64,000 nucleotides of DNA from Brooklawnia cerclae (GTDB lineage: Bacteria > Actinomycetota > Actinomycetes > Propionibacteriales > Propionibacteriaceae), in assembly GCF_011758645.1 (NCBI RefSeq), contig NZ_JAAMOZ010000001.1, forward strand, positions 2,232,001 through 2,296,000, written 5' to 3'. The position numbers and the translations under genes are program-made. The notes beneath the pieces are model-generated. The model was not told where the DNA came from and ran no database searches. It was given only the letters and a program-made list of their open reading frames with translations. Each line of letters opens with the position of its first letter. Position 1 is the first letter of the stretch. Positions 27,279-35,231 of this stretch are shown here, one piece after another.

Positions 27279-28004
27279 TCAGTTCCCCATTCCCAGGCCA
27301 CCGTCCACGGGGACGACCGCCCCGGTGACGTAGCCCGCCTCGTCCGACACCAGATACCTCACCGCGTTCGCGACATCCGCGGCCGTCCCCATGCGGCCCA
27401 CCGGGATACGCTCCGCATACGCCTTGCGAGTCGCCTCGTCCAGCACCTCGGTCATCTCCGTCTGGATGAAACCCGGGGTGACGACGTTGGCCGTCACACC
27501 GCGTCCCCCAAGTTCGCGTGCCACGCTGCGCATCATGCCGATCAGCCCGGCCTTCGTGGACGCGTAGTTGACCTGCCCGGCCGACCCCAGCAGTGCCACC
27601 ACCGAGCTGATGGCGACGATGCGCCCGAAGCGCTGCCTCACCATGCCCCTGGTCGCGCGCCGCACCACCCGGTAAGCACCCGTGAGGTTGATGTCGACCA
27701 CCTGCTGCCAGTCGTCGTCGCTCATGCGCATGAGCAACGTGTCGCGTGTGATCCCCGCGTTCGCGACGAGCACCTCGACCGGCCCGAGTTCGGCCTCCAC
27801 CGTGGCGAAACCCGCGTCCACGGCCTGCGGATCGGTGATGTCACAGGCCACGCCGAGCACCCCGGCGGGGGCGGCGTCCGACCTGGCGAAACCCGCCACC
27901 CGGTACCCGGAATCTCGGAGTGTCTCGGCGATCGCGGCACCGATGCCGCGGCTCGCCCCGGTGATCAGGGCGACCCGGCCCTGTCGGTCGACGGATTCAG
28001 TCAC
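27279..28004 (-). CDS. fabG: 3-oxoacyl-ACP reductase
   Basis: A 241-residue short-chain dehydrogenase with TGASRGIG (15-22), NAG (82-84), catalytic Ser in ISSV (132-135), Y147 and K151, and the C-terminal GYVTGAVVPVDGG. It reduces 3-oxoacyl-ACP with NADPH. GTG at 28004 with GGGG just upstream gives the expected N-terminus; the frame is open further upstream. Paired with fabI. Confidence 0.95.
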   Translation of the reverse strand: MTESVDRQGRVALITGASRGIGAAIAETLRDSGYRVAGFARSDAAPAGVLGVACDITDPQAVDAGFATVEAELGPVEVLVANAGITRDTLLMRMSDDDWQQVVDINLTGAYRVVRRATRGMVRQRFGRIVAISSVVALLGSAGQVNYASTKAGLIGMMRSVARELGGRGVTANVVTPGFIQTEMTEVLDEATRKAYAERIPVGRMGTAADVANAVRYLVSDEAGYVTGAVVPVDGGLGMGN

Positions 28005-28134
28005 GATCCCCAACCTAACGGCCGTCCGCCTCGGCCCGCCGCGCGACCGCCACAAAAACGCGGCGCCATCGTTGGCGGATTTGGGCAAGGATAGGGGGCG
28101 GCACTTTTCGGACGATCGTCAGAACGGCAGGCTC

Positions 28135-28893
28135 ATGCGACTCGGATTGAACAACAAGGTCTTCCTCGTCACCGCTGCGAGCGGTGGCCTCGGTCTCGCG
28201 ACGGCGCGTGCCCTGGTGGACGAGGGCGCAGGCGTGCTGCTCACCTCACGCAGCCAGGAACGGCTCGACCGAGCGGTGAGCATACTCGGCGGCACCCAGC
28301 AGGCGATCGGGCTGGCCGCAGACCTGTCCGACCCGCACGCGGCCGACCTCGCCGTCAAGGCCGCCCTGGACAGCTTCGGGCGGATCGACGGAGCGTTCGT
28401 CAGCGCGGGCGGCCCGCCCAAGGGACACGTCGCCGAGGTCAGCGACGAGCAGTGGCGGGCGAGCTTCGACTCGGTGTTCCTGGGCGCGATGCGGGTCGTC
28501 CGCGCCATCGTCGCCGTGAACCGTGCCGCGACTCTCGGGTTCGTCCTGTCGACCTCCGTGAAGGTGCCACTGACCAACATGGCATTGAGCAACGGGCTGC
28601 GTCCGGGCCTCGGCATGCTGGTGAAGCAACTCGCTGACGAGATCGGCCCCGACGGCGGCCGGGCCTTCGGCATGATGCCCGGTTCCATCGCCACGCAACG
28701 GCTCATCGACCTCAACAAGGGAACTCCCGATCCGGATGCGGCCCGCGCGGCCTCGGAGGCCGCGATCCCGCTTCGCCGCTTCGGCCAGCCGGAGGAGTTC
28801 GGACGGGTCGCCGCGTTCCTGATGTCGGAGGCCGCGTCCTACGTCACCGGATGCGTGATCCCGGTCGACGGCGGCTCACTACGCTCCCTGTGA
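28135..28893 (+). CDS. SDR-family protein lacking the catalytic Tyr-Lys pair
   Basis: A 252-residue Rossmann protein: nucleotide motif TAASGGLGLATA, SAGGPP in place of NAG, and C-terminal ASYVTGCVIPVDGG. At the active site, Ser is followed by TNMALSNGLRPGL where YxxxK is expected, so Asn and Arg stand in for Tyr and Lys. A known subgroup annotated as FabG-like oxidoreductases has a similar LSN.LR block. Enzymatic reaction unknown. Divergent from fabG-fabI; the RlmA-like gene follows after 4 nt. Confidence 0.88.
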   Translation: MRLGLNNKVFLVTAASGGLGLATARALVDEGAGVLLTSRSQERLDRAVSILGGTQQAIGLAADLSDPHAADLAVKAALDSFGRIDGAFVSAGGPPKGHVAEVSDEQWRASFDSVFLGAMRVVRAIVAVNRAATLGFVLSTSVKVPLTNMALSNGLRPGLGMLVKQLADEIGPDGGRAFGMMPGSIATQRLIDLNKGTPDPDAARAASEAAIPLRRFGQPEEFGRVAAFLMSEAASYVTGCVIPVDGGSLRSL

Positions 28894-28897
28894 GCCG

Positions 28898-29761
28898 ATG
28901 CCCGAGCCTGGTCAGCGATCGGATGCCATGAGCGGCCCGGACGCCACGAACCGGTTGGACGCCGCGATAGGCCTACTGGCCTGCCCTGTGTGCGGCTCAC
29001 AGTTCCGTCGCGTCGAGCGAGTGCTGCAGTGCACGATGCGGCACTCGTTCGACATCGCCCGGCAGGGTTACGTCAACCTGCTCGGCCGCAAGCCGCCGCA
29101 CAACGCCGACACCCCCGACATGATCGCCGCGCGCGAACGGTTCCTGTCGGGCGGGCACTACTCCCCCATCCGCGACGCCGTCGTGGCAGCCTGCCCGCCG
29201 AGGGAGTCGGTGATCGAGGTCGGTGCGGGCACGGGGTACTACCTGTCGGGGGTGGTCGCTGCCCGTCGTCCCACTGGGCACCTGGCCCTGGACGTATCGG
29301 TCGCCGCCGTCCGCCGCACTGCCGCGGCCGGCCTGGCCGCTGCCGTCGCCGACACGTGGGCGGGCCTGCCGGTGGCCGACGCCTGCGCCGGCATCGTGCT
29401 GTGCGTCTTCGCACCGCGGAACCCGGCCGAGTTCGACCGAGTGCTCCGTCCCGGTGGACGGGTGGTCGTCGTCACTCCGCAACCTGGCCACCTCGCAGGC
29501 CTGCGGCACGACCTCGGCCTGCTCGACATACCGGTCGACAAGGAAGATCGCCTGGACGAGTCCTTGGCGGCGGCAGGACTTCGCCTCGCGAGCCGGACTG
29601 CCGTGCGATTCGATCGGACGCTCACCCCCCACGAGGTCGCCGATCTCGTGGGGATGGGCCCGAATGCCTTCCACCATCGTTCGACTCTCACGGACGGGGC
29701 GGGTGGGGCGTCGTCCACCATCGACGTCGCTGTCGACATCAGCACGTTCGTCCAGGCGTGA
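28898..29761 (+). CDS. 23S rRNA guanine-N1 methyltransferase, RlmA family
   Basis: A 287-residue protein with an N-terminal zinc site (ACPVCGSQF, then C and H in LQCTMRHSFD) followed by ARQGYVNLL, the RlmA hallmark. A class I methyltransferase domain (VIEVGAGTGYY) and C-terminal MGPNAFH follow. RlmA(I) modifies G745 and RlmA(II)/TlrB modifies G748; which one applies here is unclear. ATG at 28898 follows the upstream stop by 4 nt; ATG at 28928 is an alternative. Confidence 0.9.
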   Translation: MPEPGQRSDAMSGPDATNRLDAAIGLLACPVCGSQFRRVERVLQCTMRHSFDIARQGYVNLLGRKPPHNADTPDMIAARERFLSGGHYSPIRDAVVAACPPRESVIEVGAGTGYYLSGVVAARRPTGHLALDVSVAAVRRTAAAGLAAAVADTWAGLPVADACAGIVLCVFAPRNPAEFDRVLRPGGRVVVVTPQPGHLAGLRHDLGLLDIPVDKEDRLDESLAAAGLRLASRTAVRFDRTLTPHEVADLVGMGPNAFHHRSTLTDGAGGASSTIDVAVDISTFVQA

Positions 29762-29821
29762 GGCTTCACCGGTCTCGCCGGCCTCGCACGCGCGTCGGGC
29801 CGGGACCCACGGCACTCTTCA

Positions 29822-29920
29822 CGCGGCCCGCGTGACCTCACGCGGGCGCTGTCATTTCCCGCGAGCGCTATATCACCCGCGGCAGTACATACGACTCGCG
29901 TGATTCACACAGCACCCGCG
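29822..29920. repeat. 19-bp periodic CGCG array
   Basis: CGCG cores occur at 29822, 29829, 29841, 29860, 29878, 29897 and 29917; the last five are spaced 19, 18, 19 and 20 bp. Flanks are related but diverged (on the minus strand CCGCGGGTGATATAGCG, CTCGCGGGAAATGACAGCG and similar), so this is a decayed tandem array with unit about 19 bp. A diverged copy of its central part is at 31839-31886. It fills most of the gap between the RlmA-like gene and the lipoprotein gene. Confidence 0.75.
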
Positions 29921-29954
29921 GGAGCACCTGTACTTGTTCTTGGCACGGCCATGT

Positions 29955-30526
29955 TCAGCCGACGCAGGTGAATGCGGCTTCGGTTCCCTGGTGCCCGAGG
30001 TCCTGCAGGTCGCCTCGCCATGACGTGTAGGTGTCGAAGCCCCAGATCGTCTCGCTCGTGTCGAGCCGGACCCGCGCGACCGAGATGATCTCGGTTTCTG
30101 GGACCAGCGGGTACGGCGCCAGATAGGCGCGTTTGCTGATCGGCGGCACCGAGCCCCGGTCGGACGGGTCGGACCACGCGAAGATCGCCCACTGCCCGGA
30201 CGGCGAGGTCACGACGGCGCCGATCGGCATATGGACGTCATCACGCCGCGGTCTGCCCTTGGCGCTGGTCGGGTCGAGCATCCAGTCGACGAACTCGTCA
30301 GGGGCTTGAACGCAGTCGACGAACTCGATCGACGGAGTGAACCCATCGGGATACTCGACGACGTCGGTGTGGTAATTGCGCGTCGGACTCGGCGCGATCG
30401 CCACCGAGGACGGCACAGCGGGGGCCGACGTCGGCGAGGGCTCGGACGGCGCGTCCGGCTGTGAGGACGCAGGCGCGCACCCGGCCACCAGCAGCACGGA
30501 CAGCACCCGAGGTGAGACAGCCGCAT
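29955..30526 (-). pseudogene. Lipoprotein gene with a one-base deletion in its signal peptide
   Basis: From GTG at 30506 the frame reads VLSVLLVAGC (lipobox) and about 174 further residues ending FTCVG. No proper n-region precedes it. An ATG at 30526 with GGAGG 5 nt upstream encodes MRLSHLG but in the neighbouring frame; restoring one base near 30507 would give MRLSHL-G-VLSVLLVAGC, a textbook lipoprotein signal, and 191 codons. The mature part is Pro/Ser-rich, then a globular domain with several Trp. A real deletion or a sequence error are both possible. Related fragment at 30718-30825. Confidence 0.65.
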
Positions 30527-30724
30527 TCCTTCCTCCGTCACCTCCACTATTACGTGATCGCTAACGATATTTCCCGAAAGGATGTGGCCCTCGGTTGCCT
30601 TGTAACCGATTATCAGACTTATGAGAATGCAAGTCACCAAAAGTAGAACTCGAAGAATTTTCTTTAGAGGGCCTTCGCTTGCAGCATTATCACTAGACAC
30701 AATCTGCCGTCCTATGATACCCAC
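30527..30724 (-). pseudogene. Small membrane-protein remnant
   Basis: From 30724 a frame gives about 65 residues with one hydrophobic segment (ILRVLLLVTCILISLIIGY) and then VIVEVTEEG, before running without a stop into the shifted lipoprotein reading. The segment is visibly more A+T-rich than its surroundings. It looks like a leftover of a membrane protein fused by rearrangement to the lipoprotein region. I do not recognise a family. Confidence 0.35.
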
Positions 30725-30825
30725 CAGTCGATGAACTCGTCAGGGGGCTTGAACGCAACCGACGAACTCGATCGGCGGAGTGAACCCATCGGGATACTCG
30801 ACAACGTCGGTGCGGACAACAGGTG
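30718..30825 (-). pseudogene. Fragment of a second copy of the lipoprotein gene
   Basis: About 100 bp closely resemble 30270-30378 of the lipoprotein gene (encoding TDVVEYPDGFTP.IEFV..CVQAP.DEF.DW), with an extra C in a run of Cs that shifts the frame at the QAP position. Nothing of the rest of the gene is found, so this is a remnant of duplication and deletion. The rest of the gap to 30904 shows no gene. Confidence 0.75.
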
Positions 30826-30904
30826 ATGTCGTCCACAAATGTGGGGAGTCAATCGGCGAACTATTCTCTCGAAAGCTCCTTCTTGACGACTGAGCAACGT
30901 CTTC

Positions 30905-31300
30905 TTAGGCGGGCAAAGCCTGTAGCGCTTGGTGAGTAAAATACGCGGCTGCGATACCGAGTCCGACCTCAATTACAACCAAGGCGGCAAAAAGTTTCCA
31001 TTTCGGGACAAAGAAAAGCACTGCCGAACCAACGGGCAGCAGCGACGCAGCGATGAAAAAGATCCTCAAAGTTATCCGGTTTAAACGCGCGATGTGTTGC
31101 CAGACTGGGTCAGACGGGTTATAAATGTAGTCATCGGACCCTATCCCCACCGTTATCAGCCTATACAATATATATAGACTGATAACGAGAGCGGAGTGGA
31201 AGAACGCCAAACCGGGCCATACATTGCGCCCCCTCTTTTGCATATCTGGCATGATTCTCGGTTCATCAGACAAACTGGGCTCCTTGGCAACGCGCTCCAT
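30905..31300 (-). CDS. Small membrane protein of unknown function
   Basis: 131 residues with three hydrophobic segments (about 30-50, 80-100 and 105-125) and short charged loops. Base composition is clearly lower in GC than the flanking core genes, suggesting acquisition from another source. No strong ribosome binding site before the ATG at 31300; internal Met at about residue 17 or 20 are alternatives. No family recognised. It lies in the decaying stretch 29.8-31.9 kb. Confidence 0.55.
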   Translation of the reverse strand: MERVAKEPSLSDEPRIMPDMQKRGRNVWPGLAFFHSALVISLYILYRLITVGIGSDDYIYNPSDPVWQHIARLNRITLRIFFIAASLLPVGSAVLFFVPKWKLFAALVVIEVGLGIAAAYFTHQALQALPA

Positions 31301-31391
31301 ATTAGATTATGACTCTCCTAGCAGGGCGGTCGATTCTGGCGGCCAAGAAGGCCTCTATCCGTTTTGTCGTCATTGTTCATGAGGTTGCTCT

Positions 31392-31760
31392 TTATGCATC
31401 GGCTGTGATGATTTGGTGCCCGACAGCGGCAGCAATTTCTTGGAGTTTAGCATCTGGTGACCCCAGGACTATTTCAGAGTGGGAGGGTTGGGGCGTGTCA
31501 TAGGTGCCTCCCCAGTTGACGGCTGGGGCTCCGCTGTGTGGCGTGGTTGTGGCAGACAGGCCGAACAGTGGTGTTTCGAAGATGCCACCGGCGGGGTCGA
31601 GCCGGAATTGGACGAGCCACCCGTTGGCGCTGGCCCAGCCGGAGAATAGATCACCCACGCGTTGTTCGGCTTCATCGACTTGTGCCTGAACGTCCGGCGG
31701 GAAGCCCGGGGTGGGTGGTTCCGGGGTAGGGTCAGCTCGCGCAACTGCGGGTAGGCCCAT
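31392..31760 (-). CDS. Hypothetical protein, possibly a C-terminal fragment
   Basis: From ATG 31760 about 122 residues: a Pro/Thr-rich linker (DPTPEPPTPGFPPD), then a compact domain with two Trp ending VGHQIITADA. Pro-rich linkers normally join domains, so the upstream half may be missing; the frame continues open upstream but loses protein-like composition. No family recognised. Codon use is closer to the core genes than that of the neighbouring membrane protein. Confidence 0.45.
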   Translation of the reverse strand: MGLPAVARADPTPEPPTPGFPPDVQAQVDEAEQRVGDLFSGWASANGWLVQFRLDPAGGIFETPLFGLSATTTPHSGAPAVNWGGTYDTPQPSHSEIVLGSPDAKLQEIAAAVGHQIITADA

Positions 31761-31838
31761 CGTTTCCCACGAGGGCCGTTGTGACGCCAGCAAACAGGTA
31801 CGTTCATCCGCGGTTGAGGACGCCGCTGTGGCGCAGCT

Positions 31839-31886
31839 CTCATGCGAGCGCCGTCGCTTCCAGCAGGCGCTACACCACCCGCGGCA
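31839..31886. repeat. Diverged copy of the 29.84-kb intergenic repeat
   Basis: About 48 bp starting CTCATGCGAGCGCCGTC and ending CACCCGCGGCA align with 29837-29884 at roughly four bases in five, by eye. It lies between the hypothetical protein and the ABC-F gene. Confidence 0.6.
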
Positions 31887-31938
31887 ACGCGACCCAGAAG
31901 GTACAGGGGCCGACTCGCGCTGGGCGATCCAGCATTCC

Positions 31939-33549
31939 TCAGGCCAGCGAGACCAACTCGGCGTAGTCCTCGTTCCAGAGATCCTCGGTGCCATCGGGCA
32001 GGACGATCACCCGGTCGGGCTCCAACGCGTGCACAGCCCCCTCGTCGTGGGTGACCAGCACGATCGCCCCCGCGTAGTGGCGGATCGCGTTCAGTACCTG
32101 CTCCCGGGATGCCGGATCGAGGTTGTTGGTCGGCTCGTCCAGCAGAAGCACATTGGCCGCCGACACCACCAGCGTCGCCAGGGCCAGGCGTGTCTTCTCA
32201 CCACCCGACAGGACGCGGGCCGGCTTGTGGTCGTCGTCCCCGGTGAACAAGAACCCACCCAGCACCTTGCGGGCGTCGGTCTCGTTGAGGTTCGGCGCAG
32301 CGTCCATCATGTTCTCCAGCACCGTGCGCTCGGGGTCGAGCAGATCGTGCTCCTGGGCGAAATACCCGATCTTGAGGCCGTGCCCGGCAACGACCTCGCC
32401 CGTGTCGGGTTCCTCCAACCCCATGAGCAGGCGGAGCAGCGTCGTCTTGCCCGCGCCGTTGAACCCCAGGATCACCACCCGCGAACCTCGGTCGACGGCC
32501 AGGTCGACGCCGGTGAACACTTCCAGCGACCCGTAGCTCTTCGACAGGTCGTGAGCCGACAGCGGGGTCTTGCCACACGGTGCCGGGGTGGGGAAGGTGA
32601 TCTTGGCCACCTTGTCCTGGGCACGCTCGCCCTCCACACCCGCCAGCAGGCGTTCGGCACGCCGCGCCATGTTCTGGGCGGCGGTGGCCTTCGTCGCCTT
32701 GGCCCCGAGACGCTCGGCCTGCGTCAGCAGCTGTGCGGCCTTGCGCTCGGCGTTCTGCCGTTCCCGCTTGCGGCGCTTCTCGTCGGTCTCCCGCTGCTGC
32801 AGGTAGGCCTTCCAGCCCATGGAGTACTGGTCGAGGGTGGCCCGGTTGGCGTCCAGATGAAAAACCTTGGTCACCGTGGCGTCCAGCAGCCCCGTGTCGT
32901 GGCTGATCATGATCACGCCGCCGGCGTAGGTCTTGATGAAGTCGCGCAACCACACGATCGAGTCGGCGTCCAGGTGGTTGGTGGGCTCGTCCAGCAGCAG
33001 CGTCTCGGCGTTGCTGAACAGGATCCTCGCCAGCTCGACGCGCCGCCGCTGACCACCCGACAGCTCGTGCAGCGGCTGGCCCAGCACCCGGTCGGGCAGG
33101 CCGAGGTTGGCGGCGATGCGCGCCGCCTCCGACTCGGCCGCGTACCCGCCGGCCGCCATGAGCTCGGCCTCGGCCCGCGCATACGACGCCATGGCGCGTT
33201 CCTGCTCGTCGCCCTGCGTGGTGGCCATGAGCTCCTCGAAACGGTGGAGCCGTTCGAGGATGCTGTCGAGCCCGCGGACACTCAGGATGCGGTCACGGGC
33301 GAGCGTCGACAGATCGGACTCCCTCGGATCCTGCGGGAGGTAGCCGATCCGACCGGCGCGGCTCACCTGCCCGGCAGCGGGCAAGGACTCCCCCGCGAGG
33401 ATTCGCATGGTCGTCGTCTTCCCGGCGCCGTTCCGGCCGACGAGGCCGATCCTGTCGCCGGGGTTGACCCGGAAAGTGGTGGGTTCGAGCAACAGCCGCG
33501 CGCCCGCGCGGACCTCGAGGTCTGATGCCTGCAACATGTCGTCGTCCAT
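31939..33549 (-). CDS. ABC-F family ATPase
   Basis: 536 residues with two ATPase domains and no membrane segments: Walker A GRNGAGKTT and GFNGAGKTT, signatures LSGGQRRR and LSGGEKTR, Walker B LLLDEPTNHLD and LLLDEPTNNLD. A charged linker of about 80 residues (RRKRERQNAERKAAQLL) lies between. ABC-F proteins act on ribosomes, in translation control or in antibiotic protection; the subfamily is not certain. ATG at 33549 has GGGGAG too close; ATG at 33537 is an alternative. Divergent from thpR. Confidence 0.93.
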   Translation of the reverse strand: MDDDMLQASDLEVRAGARLLLEPTTFRVNPGDRIGLVGRNGAGKTTTMRILAGESLPAAGQVSRAGRIGYLPQDPRESDLSTLARDRILSVRGLDSILERLHRFEELMATTQGDEQERAMASYARAEAELMAAGGYAAESEAARIAANLGLPDRVLGQPLHELSGGQRRRVELARILFSNAETLLLDEPTNHLDADSIVWLRDFIKTYAGGVIMISHDTGLLDATVTKVFHLDANRATLDQYSMGWKAYLQQRETDEKRRKRERQNAERKAAQLLTQAERLGAKATKATAAQNMARRAERLLAGVEGERAQDKVAKITFPTPAPCGKTPLSAHDLSKSYGSLEVFTGVDLAVDRGSRVVILGFNGAGKTTLLRLLMGLEEPDTGEVVAGHGLKIGYFAQEHDLLDPERTVLENMMDAAPNLNETDARKVLGGFLFTGDDDHKPARVLSGGEKTRLALATLVVSAANVLLLDEPTNNLDPASREQVLNAIRHYAGAIVLVTHDEGAVHALEPDRVIVLPDGTEDLWNEDYAELVSLA

Positions 33550-33621
33550 TCTCCCCGGTCAGGGGCGTCAGACCAATTCGGCGTCTACGACGCGCCCGCC
33601 GAACGCCGCTATCGTGAACCT

Positions 33622-34176
33622 GTGTCGAGGCGCATGTTCATCGCCGTGCTCCCACCGGCCCAGGTCATCGAACACCTGGCAGACCAGATCGAGCACGTCG
33701 GTCCACCCGCCGGGCGTCCGCGCATGACCACCCCGGGCTCGTGGCACATCACCTGCGCGTTTCTGGGTGAGGTGGACGACGATCGGGCGGACCGGCTCGC
33801 CGACGCGCTCCCCGATCACGCCGCGGGCATCGAACCCTTCCCCCTGCGGTTGGCGGGAATCGGTGCCTTCCCCGACCTGGCGACGCCGAGGCACTGGTGG
33901 GTCGGGGTGGACGATCCCACCGGACGCCTGGCCACGCTGTTCCGCGCCTGCCGACAGGCCTGCCGCGAGTCAGGAATCGCTGTCGGCCGCGCGGCCCAAC
34001 TCGCACACCTGACCGTCGCGCGCGGCAAACCCGCTCCCGACCCGGAGTGGGCGGCTGCGTGGCAGGGGTATCTCGGGCCGGAGTGGACGGTGGACGGCCT
34101 CGACCTGATGGTCTCGGTGCTGAGCGGCACCGGAGCCCACTACAGCTCGATCGCCCGTTTCCCTCTCGGTCGTTGA
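33622..34176 (+). CDS. thpR: RNA 2',3'-cyclic phosphodiesterase ThpR
   Basis: A 184-residue 2H phosphoesterase with both HxT motifs: H42-x-T44 (HITCAF) and H129-x-T131 (HLTVAR). It opens 2',3'-cyclic phosphates on RNA; the cellular role is unclear. GTG at 33622 or ATG at 33634 may start it. Convergent with the suf operon, separated by a repeat cluster. Confidence 0.92.
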   Translation: MSRRMFIAVLPPAQVIEHLADQIEHVGPPAGRPRMTTPGSWHITCAFLGEVDDDRADRLADALPDHAAGIEPFPLRLAGIGAFPDLATPRHWWVGVDDPTGRLATLFRACRQACRESGIAVGRAAQLAHLTVARGKPAPDPEWAAAWQGYLGPEWTVDGLDLMVSVLSGTGAHYSSIARFPLGR

Positions 34177-34198
34177 GTGTTTCGCCCTCGGCCGTTGA

Positions 34199-34322
34199 GC
34201 GTTTTGCCTCCGGTCGTTGAGCTTGTCGAAACGACTTCCCTTCGACAGGCTCAGGGAGCATACAGTCCCTTCGACAGGCTCAGGGGGCGTGGTTCGACAG
34301 GCTCAAGGAGCGTACTCGGCCC
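34199..34322. repeat. Repeat cluster of the TTCGACAGGCTCA type
   Basis: Four copies: TTGAGCTTGTCGAA once, then CTTCGACAGGCTCAGG twice and TTCGACAGGCTCAAGG once. It sits between the convergent thpR and the last suf gene; the first copy can pair with the others as a hairpin. Confidence 0.85.
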
Positions 34323-34335
34323 CTCGATGCCGGTC

Positions 34336-34752
34336 TCAGATCATGAAGCCGATCGCGCGCAACTGCTCGCGTCCGTCCTCGGTGATCATGTCGAGGTTCC
34401 ACGGCGGCATCCAGATCCAGTTGATCGTGACGCTGCGGGCGAGTTGCCCGAGCACGGCCTGGGCCTCCCACTCGATCTGGTCTGTCAATGGACAGGCGGC
34501 GCTGGTCAGCGTCATGTCGATGGTCACGTTGAGGTCGTCGTCGATGTCGAGGTCGTAGACCAGGCCGAGGTCGACGACGTTGACCATCAGTTCGGGATCG
34601 ACGACCTCCTTCAGGCCTTCGAGGAGGACAGCCTTCTTCTCCTCCTTGCTCGACTCCGCCCAGGTGGTGCCGGCCTTGGGCGCGTCCGGCAGGTCGTCGC
34701 GAACCAGGTCGGACGGACGAGGCTGCTCGAACGGGTAGGACTCCATCGGCAT
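34336..34752 (-). CDS. sufT: Metal-sulfur cluster assembly factor (SufT/DUF59)
   Basis: About 138 residues: a disordered charged N-terminus, then the DUF59/MIP18 domain with VVDPELMVNVVDLGLVY and TSAACPLTD, whose Cys is the conserved one. SufT assists delivery of iron-sulfur clusters to target proteins. ATG at 34752; a GTG at 34758 shares a base with the sufU stop. Last gene of the suf operon. Confidence 0.92.
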   Translation of the reverse strand: MPMESYPFEQPRPSDLVRDDLPDAPKAGTTWAESSKEEKKAVLLEGLKEVVDPELMVNVVDLGLVYDLDIDDDLNVTIDMTLTSAACPLTDQIEWEAQAVLGQLARSVTINWIWMPPWNLDMITEDGREQLRAIGFMI

Positions 34753-34757
34753 GCTCA

Positions 34758-35231
34758 CTATGCGCTCCTCGTTTCATTCGCCACCGGGCCGGGCAGTGAC
34801 GCGCCCGCGCGCGCCAGAGCGTCCCGCAGCGCCGACCACCCGAGCATCGCGCACTTGACGCGGCCGGGGAACTGGGCGACACCGGCGAACGCGATGCCGT
34901 CCTCCAGCCGGTCCTCGTCGGGCTCGATGCGCCCCTGGCCCTCCATCAGCGTGCGGAAGTCGTCGAACAGCGCGAGGGTGTCCACGATGTCACGGCCGAT
35001 GACCAGATCGGTCATCACCGACGTCGAGGCCTGCGAGATCGAACAGCCCTCCGCGTGGTACGAGATGTCCCCGACCCGGTCGCCGTCCAACTCGACCCGC
35101 AGGGTGATCTCGTCGCCGCACGTCGGGTTGACGTGGTGCACCTCGGCGCCGAACGGCTCGCGCAGCCCGGCATGGTGCTTCTCGCGGTAGTGGTCCAGGA
35201 TGATGTCCTGGTACATCTCCTCGACGTTCAT
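34758..35231 (-). CDS. sufU: SufU, sulfur-transfer/scaffold protein
   Basis: A 157-residue IscU-like protein with three conserved Cys: C38 (NPTCGDE), one in AEGCSIS and one in VKCAML. In Gram-positive bacteria SufU is a zinc protein that takes persulfide sulfur from SufS. The ATG overlaps the sufS stop as ATGA. No IscA-like gene is seen in the operon. Confidence 0.95.
   Translation of the reverse strand: MNVEEMYQDIILDHYREKHHAGLREPFGAEVHHVNPTCGDEITLRVELDGDRVGDISYHAEGCSISQASTSVMTDLVIGRDIVDTLALFDDFRTLMEGQGRIEPDEDRLEDGIAFAGVAQFPGRVKCAMLGWSALRDALARAGASLPGPVANETRSA

Noticed and set aside
31711-33525. 604-codon plus-strand frame opposite the ABC-F gene
   Set aside because: The minus strand carries two complete ATPase domains; the plus frame has no recognisable motif.
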